Source of the DNA: Eggerthellaceae bacterium UBA3686
Lineage (GTDB): Bacteria; Actinomycetota; Coriobacteriia; Coriobacteriales; Eggerthellaceae
Reading direction: 5' to 3'
Length of the DNA stretch: 7,787 bases
NCBI GenBank assembly: GCA_002371495.1
Contig: DFIX01000032.1
Location: 1-7,787, forward strand
This document shows positions 4,739-7,787 of the stretch, piece by piece. The notes beneath the pieces are model-generated. The model was not told the origin of the DNA. It did not search any database and saw nothing but the letters and a program-made list of their open reading frames with translations. Every line of letters starts with the position of its first letter. Positions within the stretch are counted from its first letter, which is position 1. Position numbers and translations under genes: made by a program.

Positions 4739-6376
4739 CTACCGCTCGATGTCGGTGTCCACCGTGATGAAGTAGTACTCGCTCGGAGCGACGGCGATGT
4801 CCTTCACCGCGGGGCTCGCGATGTAGGACGTCTCGGAGTTCGAGAAGAAGATGTAGGCGTTGTCGTCGAGCACCTTCTGCGAGATCTGCTTGATGATCTT
4901 CGTGCGCTCGGCATCGTCGAACGTTGCCTCCAGATCCTTGACCAGCGAATCGACCTCGGGGTTGCTGTACTTGCCGAAATTGCTCGAACCGTCAGACGTG
5001 AAGCACATGCTGGCGAAGTAATCGGCGTCGCCCGTCGGCGCCATGCCGTAGCTGTCGATGGTCATATCGGGGTCGTCCTTGCTGTAGGTCTCTTCGTCCT
5101 GCAGCCAGTAGTCGACCGACACGATGTTCAGCTTGATGCCGACCGTGGCGAGCTTGGACTGCAGGTCGTCTGCAAGATTGACGAAACGCTCGTAGGTCGA
5201 GCAGTTGTACAGCTTGATTTCGACCGGGGTTCCGTCGGGAAGCTCGCGCGTGCCGTCGCCGTCGGAGTCCACGATGCCGGCCTCGTCGAGCACCTTGGCA
5301 GCTTCTTCGGTGCTGAACTTGTCGACGGCCACGTTAAGGCCTTCGGTGCCGCCATACGGCAGCTGCGCGCTGTACACGCCATAGCTCGGCACCTCGGTGC
5401 CCAGGTTGATGACGTCGGCGTAGTTTTCGCGGTCGATGCAGTAGGACACGGCCTTGCGCACGGCAGGGTCGGCGACGACCTTGTGCTTCATGTTGAAGCG
5501 CGCGAAATCGGCGCGCGTGGACGTGTTGGACAGCTTGACGAAGTCGCCGTTGTCGACGAGCGTCTTGTAGGCCGAAGCGCCCGGCATTGCCAGAATGTCG
5601 AGCTCGCCGTTCTGCATGGCCAGGATCTGGCTGTCGGTGTCGAAGAACGTGTTGAGCACGATCTTGTCGAGCTTGGGCGTGCCGCCCCAGTAGTTCTCGT
5701 TGGGAACGAGCGTGGTGTGGTCCTCGAAGACGTACTCCGACATCTTGTACGGGCCCGTGCACGGCGTGTCGGCAGCGTAATCGATGCCATCGCCCACGTA
5801 GTAGATGCTGAACACCGGGTCGCAGATGGCGTTCTTGAAGGCCGGCACCGCCTGCTTGGTCTTGATGGTGACGGTCTGGCCGTCGGCCTCGATCGAGTCG
5901 ATGGCAAGCGTCTCGGCAGCGCGCGGCTGCTCCTTGTAGGTGCGCTCCAGGCATGCCTTAACGGCGTCGCCCGTCATCTTCTCGCCATTGCTGAACAGCA
6001 CGTCGTCGCGCAGCTCGAGCTTCCAGGTGAGTTCGTCCACGTTCTCGCACGAAGTGGCCAGCCACGGCTCGACGCTGAAGTCGTCGGCAAGCTTCAGGAG
6101 GTTTTCGGTGATGCCGTAGTACTGCATCTCCCACCCGTCCCAGCTGTTTGCCGGGTCCATGCTCTCTGCGTAGAAATACGCCGTCGAGCCTGCGTTGAGC
6201 ACCTTCTCGGCGCTCGCGGACGCCGATGCGCCCGAAGCGCCCGAAGCCGCTGCCGAAGACGCGCTTGCCGAAGACGAGGCGCTCCCGCCGCCGCACGCGC
6301 TCAGGCAGAGCGCTACCGCCAGGCAAGCCGCCGCCGCTGCAGCGAGCATGCCTTTGCGTTTCCTTGGTTGATCCAT
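4739..6376 (-). CDS. Lipoprotein substrate-binding protein of Opp/Dpp/Nik ABC importer (SBP_bac_5)
   Basis: A 545-residue extracytoplasmic binding protein. It has a basic N-terminus (MDQPRKRKG), a hydrophobic stretch at 11-25 and lipobox L-S-A-C with lipidated Cys28. A Ser/Ala/Gly linker follows (about 29-56), then the mature domain from about 57. Family signs include PWLATS, WKLELRDDVLFSNGEKMTGD, the CTGPYKM segment, NENYWGG, VRKAVSYCIDRENYAD and DSDGDGTRELPDG. The WEMQYYGITENLL start of the mature domain and the PSEYYFITVDTDIE tail recall nickel/metallophore binding proteins (NikA/CntA branch) more than classical DppA, but the ligand is not proven. The start is ATG 6376, with AAGGAG (6387-6392) and GAAGGG (6382-6387) upstream. 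The frame is nevertheless open upstream into the permease gene. It hands ligand to the two permeases encoded just before it. Confidence 0.93.
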   Translation of the reverse strand: MDQPRKRKGMLAAAAAACLAVALCLSACGGGSASSSASASSAAASGASGASASASAEKVLNAGSTAYFYAESMDPANSWDGWEMQYYGITENLLKLADDFSVEPWLATSCENVDELTWKLELRDDVLFSNGEKMTGDAVKACLERTYKEQPRAAETLAIDSIEADGQTVTIKTKQAVPAFKNAICDPVFSIYYVGDGIDYAADTPCTGPYKMSEYVFEDHTTLVPNENYWGGTPKLDKIVLNTFFDTDSQILAMQNGELDILAMPGASAYKTLVDNGDFVKLSNTSTRADFARFNMKHKVVADPAVRKAVSYCIDRENYADVINLGTEVPSYGVYSAQLPYGGTEGLNVAVDKFSTEEAAKVLDEAGIVDSDGDGTRELPDGTPVEIKLYNCSTYERFVNLADDLQSKLATVGIKLNIVSVDYWLQDEETYSKDDPDMTIDSYGMAPTGDADYFASMCFTSDGSSNFGKYSNPEVDSLVKDLEATFDDAERTKIIKQISQKVLDDNAYIFFSNSETSYIASPAVKDIAVAPSEYYFITVDTDIER

Positions 6377-7270
6377 GTTTTCCCTTCTCCTTTCCGGCTC
6401 CCCCTCTCGGAAGCCATCGCCTGGATCGTCCTTCTCCCCAACACCTACAGCCCGATGCGAGCGCACGTCGAGCGCATCGCGCAGCGCGTCGCCCAGCAGG
6501 TTGAAGATGGTGACAGACACGAAAAGCGCCAACCCTGGCACGAGGATGGTCCAAGGGGCGAACTGGAATGCCGAGCGCTGCTCGCTCATCATGGCGCCCC
6601 ACTCGTTGGTCGGCCGCCCGGGGCCCAGACCCAGAAACGACATGCCGGCCATGGTGAGCACCGCATCGCCTATGGAAAGCGCTGCCATCACCACGAGCGG
6701 CGAGGCCATGTTCGGAAGGAGGTACTTGCGACCGATGGCCGCCAAACCGGCACCGCACACTCGGGCCGATTTCACGCAGTCGGATTCTTTGAGCGTCAGC
6801 GCCAGGCTGCGCGCGAGGCGCGCGAACTCGGTCCACTTCACCGCCACAACGGCGATGACCATGTTCACGATGCCCTGGCCGAGTATCGCCGCGATGGCGA
6901 TTGCCAGGACAAAACTCGGAAACGCCTGGAACATGGTGATGAACTTGTCGAGGGCCGCGTCGATCGCCCCTCCCGCAAGCCCCGCGACAAGGCCGACGAC
7001 AACGCCGATGACGAGCGATATGGCGACGATCGCGAAGGCCATGAGCACCGATTCGCTCCCGCCGAAAAGGGTCCGAAGAGCCACGTCGCGGCCAACCGAA
7101 TCGCTGCCCAGCAGAAAGCCGTCCGTCCCGGGAGCGCTGTACGCATGCGCCAAATCGGTCGCATTCGGATCGAACGTCACGACGAGGGGCACGAGCGCCA
7201 AGACCCCCGTGAACACCGCCGCGACAACCGCCCAGACGATGAGCCGTGTTTTCTCGCGAGACGGCCGCAT
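6377..7270 (-). CDS. ABC importer permease, DppC/NikC-like, stop codon lost
   Basis: A membrane-spanning subunit of the importer. After a hydrophobic anchor (about 9-31) come the class motif FLLGSDSVGRDV (52-63), further helices at about 76-100, 115-144 and 190-216, a coupling (EAA-like) loop around residues 163-188 ending GRKYLLPNMASP, and a last helix ending NLLGDALRDALDVRSHR at residue 273. That is where DppC-type proteins normally stop (about 275-300 residues). Here no stop follows: the frame continues 25 residues into the start of the binding protein. A TAG at 6447-6445 is exactly one base out of frame; removing one C from the CCC at 6451-6453 would give an ending RSHRL-stop. The start ATG 7270 shares a base with the upstream permease stop (TGATG) and has GGAAAGG about 9 nt upstream. 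The permease itself looks intact. Confidence 0.88.
6382..6392 (-). promoter_or_regulatory. Ribosome binding site of the binding-protein gene
   Basis: On the minus strand the sequence AAGGAGAAGGG precedes ATG 6376, placing AAGGAG 10 nt and GAAGGG 5 nt upstream of the start. It is the strongest ribosome site in the operon. It decides the start of the binding protein despite the frame being open further upstream, and would favour excess binding protein over the membrane subunits. Confidence 0.75.
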
Positions 7271-7787
7271 CAGAGCGCGCCTTTCCCGATGCGCGGGTCT
7301 ATGAGCCGCTGCAGCAAGCCAACCGCCCAGTTCACGACCAAATACACGATGGCCATGAGCAACGCATAGCCCTGCACGACGGCGTAATCGCGCGCGCCGA
7401 TGGCGGCAACCGAAAGATTGCCCACACCGGGCCAGTTGAAGATGCTCTCGACGATGGCAGAGCCTCCGAGCAGAGAGCCAACCGATATACCCACGAGCGC
7501 GAGCACTGGAACGAGCGAGTTGCGCAACGCATGCTTGAACAGGATGCTTTTCTCCGACACGCCGCGCGAGCGCAAGCCGTCGACATACGGCGCGTCCAGC
7601 TGCTCGAGCGCCACCGTGCGCACCTGGCGCACGTACCAGGCGGAAAGCGGCAATGCCAGCGAAAGCGTCGGCATAACGATACCCGCCAGATCCGGGGTCG
7701 ACCGGACCGGCAACAGGTGCAACTGCACCGACAGGAAGTACAGAAGCAGCAGCGCCACGAAGAAGGTGGGAAGCGAGCAGAACGCGT
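7270..7787 (-). CDS. ABC importer permease, DppB/NikB-like, C-terminal part (truncated by window edge)
   Basis: The frame is open to the window edge; 171 residues are visible and the N-terminal half, with the first helices, lies outside. The visible start SLPTFFVALLLLYFLS, then LHLLPVR, is the conserved mid-protein helix of DppB-type permeases, so the GTG at 7758 is internal and not a start. Next comes the coupling loop YVDGLRSRGVSEKSILFKHAL, RNSLVPV (about residues 79-106), then IFNWPGVGNL and the last helix ALLMAIVYLVVNWAVGLLQ before LIDPRIG. It forms the translocation pore with the permease C product and contacts the ATPases through the coupling loop. Its TGA overlaps the next ATG by one base. 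The operon promoter must lie beyond this edge. Confidence 0.93.
   Translation of the reverse strand, partial: AFCSLPTFFVALLLLYFLSVQLHLLPVRSTPDLAGIVMPTLSLALPLSAWYVRQVRTVALEQLDAPYVDGLRSRGVSEKSILFKHALRNSLVPVLALVGISVGSLLGGSAIVESIFNWPGVGNLSVAAIGARDYAVVQGYALLMAIVYLVVNWAVGLLQRLIDPRIGKGAL

Larger units (their letters stand above)
4739..7270 (-). other. Single 843-codon open frame spanning permease C and the binding protein
   Basis: From ATG 7270 to TAG 4739 there is no in-frame stop, so automated annotation may report one fused protein. The bridge (residues 274-298, AVGVGEKDDPGDG followed by a charged stretch) is low-complexity and looks like translated untranslated leader: its last part encodes the binding protein's ribosome site. 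The binding protein keeps its own signal peptide and lipobox at fused-frame residues 299-326, which makes little sense inside a fusion. I interpret the frame as two genes joined by a recent indel or sequencing error. A minor readthrough product cannot be excluded. Confidence 0.75.

Noticed and set aside
3880..4767. Plus-strand open frame opposite the first ATPase
   Set aside because: Low-complexity Arg/Ala product without motifs; the opposite strand carries all ABC ATPase motifs.
5483..7369. Long plus-strand open frame (628 codons) opposite the binding protein and permease
   Set aside because: Antisense shadow of GC-rich codons: its product is Arg/His/Ala-rich with no domain, while the minus strand encodes clear lipoprotein and permease motifs.
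1..7787. CRISPR array, tRNA, rRNA, riboswitch or defence system
   Set aside because: No regularly spaced repeats, cloverleaf or conserved RNA motif, and no nuclease or toxin domain, seen on reading both strands by eye.

Overview
The window is G+C-rich DNA. Its two halves run in opposite directions and have different characters. It most resembles a chromosome of the Coriobacteriia (Eggerthella/Slackia/Adlercreutzia-like gut actinobacteria). This is an inference from base composition, a surface-protein repeat remnant of a type I associate with that group, and the style of the transporter operon. No marker gene is present to settle the taxonomy.

Left part (1-1803) is accessory DNA, mostly wreckage. 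At 5-79 lie short direct repeats and two tandem near-identical palindromes. They precede a two-gene plus-strand operon (144-791): a small excisionase-like helix-turn-helix protein and a 133-residue winged-helix protein that could be a regulator or a plasmid-type Rep. A GC hairpin (791-818) separates this pair from the degraded C-terminus of a repeat-containing surface protein on the minus strand (823-988). Next comes a plus-strand IS21-family transposase cut off after its N-terminal HTH (1139-1294). It is joined directly to an internal piece of an SPP1/A118-type phage portal gene (about 1288-1764) that carries stop codons. These pieces look like successive insertions and deletions.

Right part (1804-7787) is a tightly packed minus-strand operon. 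Read 5' to 3' it contains permease B (7787-7270, runs off the window), permease C (7270-6377), a lipoprotein substrate-binding protein (6376-4739), ATPase D (4737-3898), ATPase F (3908-3138) and a MATE-family exporter (3138-1804). The first five form a complete Opp/Dpp/Nik-class ABC importer; details of the binding protein and second ATPase lean toward the nickel/metallophore (NikA/CntA, NikE) branch, but the substrate is not proven. Junctions are 1-nt TGATG overlaps (B/C and F/MATE), an 11-nt overlap (D/F) or a 1-nt gap (binding protein/D), so translational coupling is likely. The promoter lies outside the window.

Two points stand out. First, permease C has no stop codon of its own and is open in frame into the binding protein. 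A TAG sits one base out of frame exactly where the permease should end, so a single-base insertion (or sequencing error) in the CCC run at 6451-6453 is the simplest explanation. Second, an exporter is translationally coupled to the importer's last gene, suggesting a paired export/import system. I see no CRISPR array, tRNA, rRNA or recognisable defence system.
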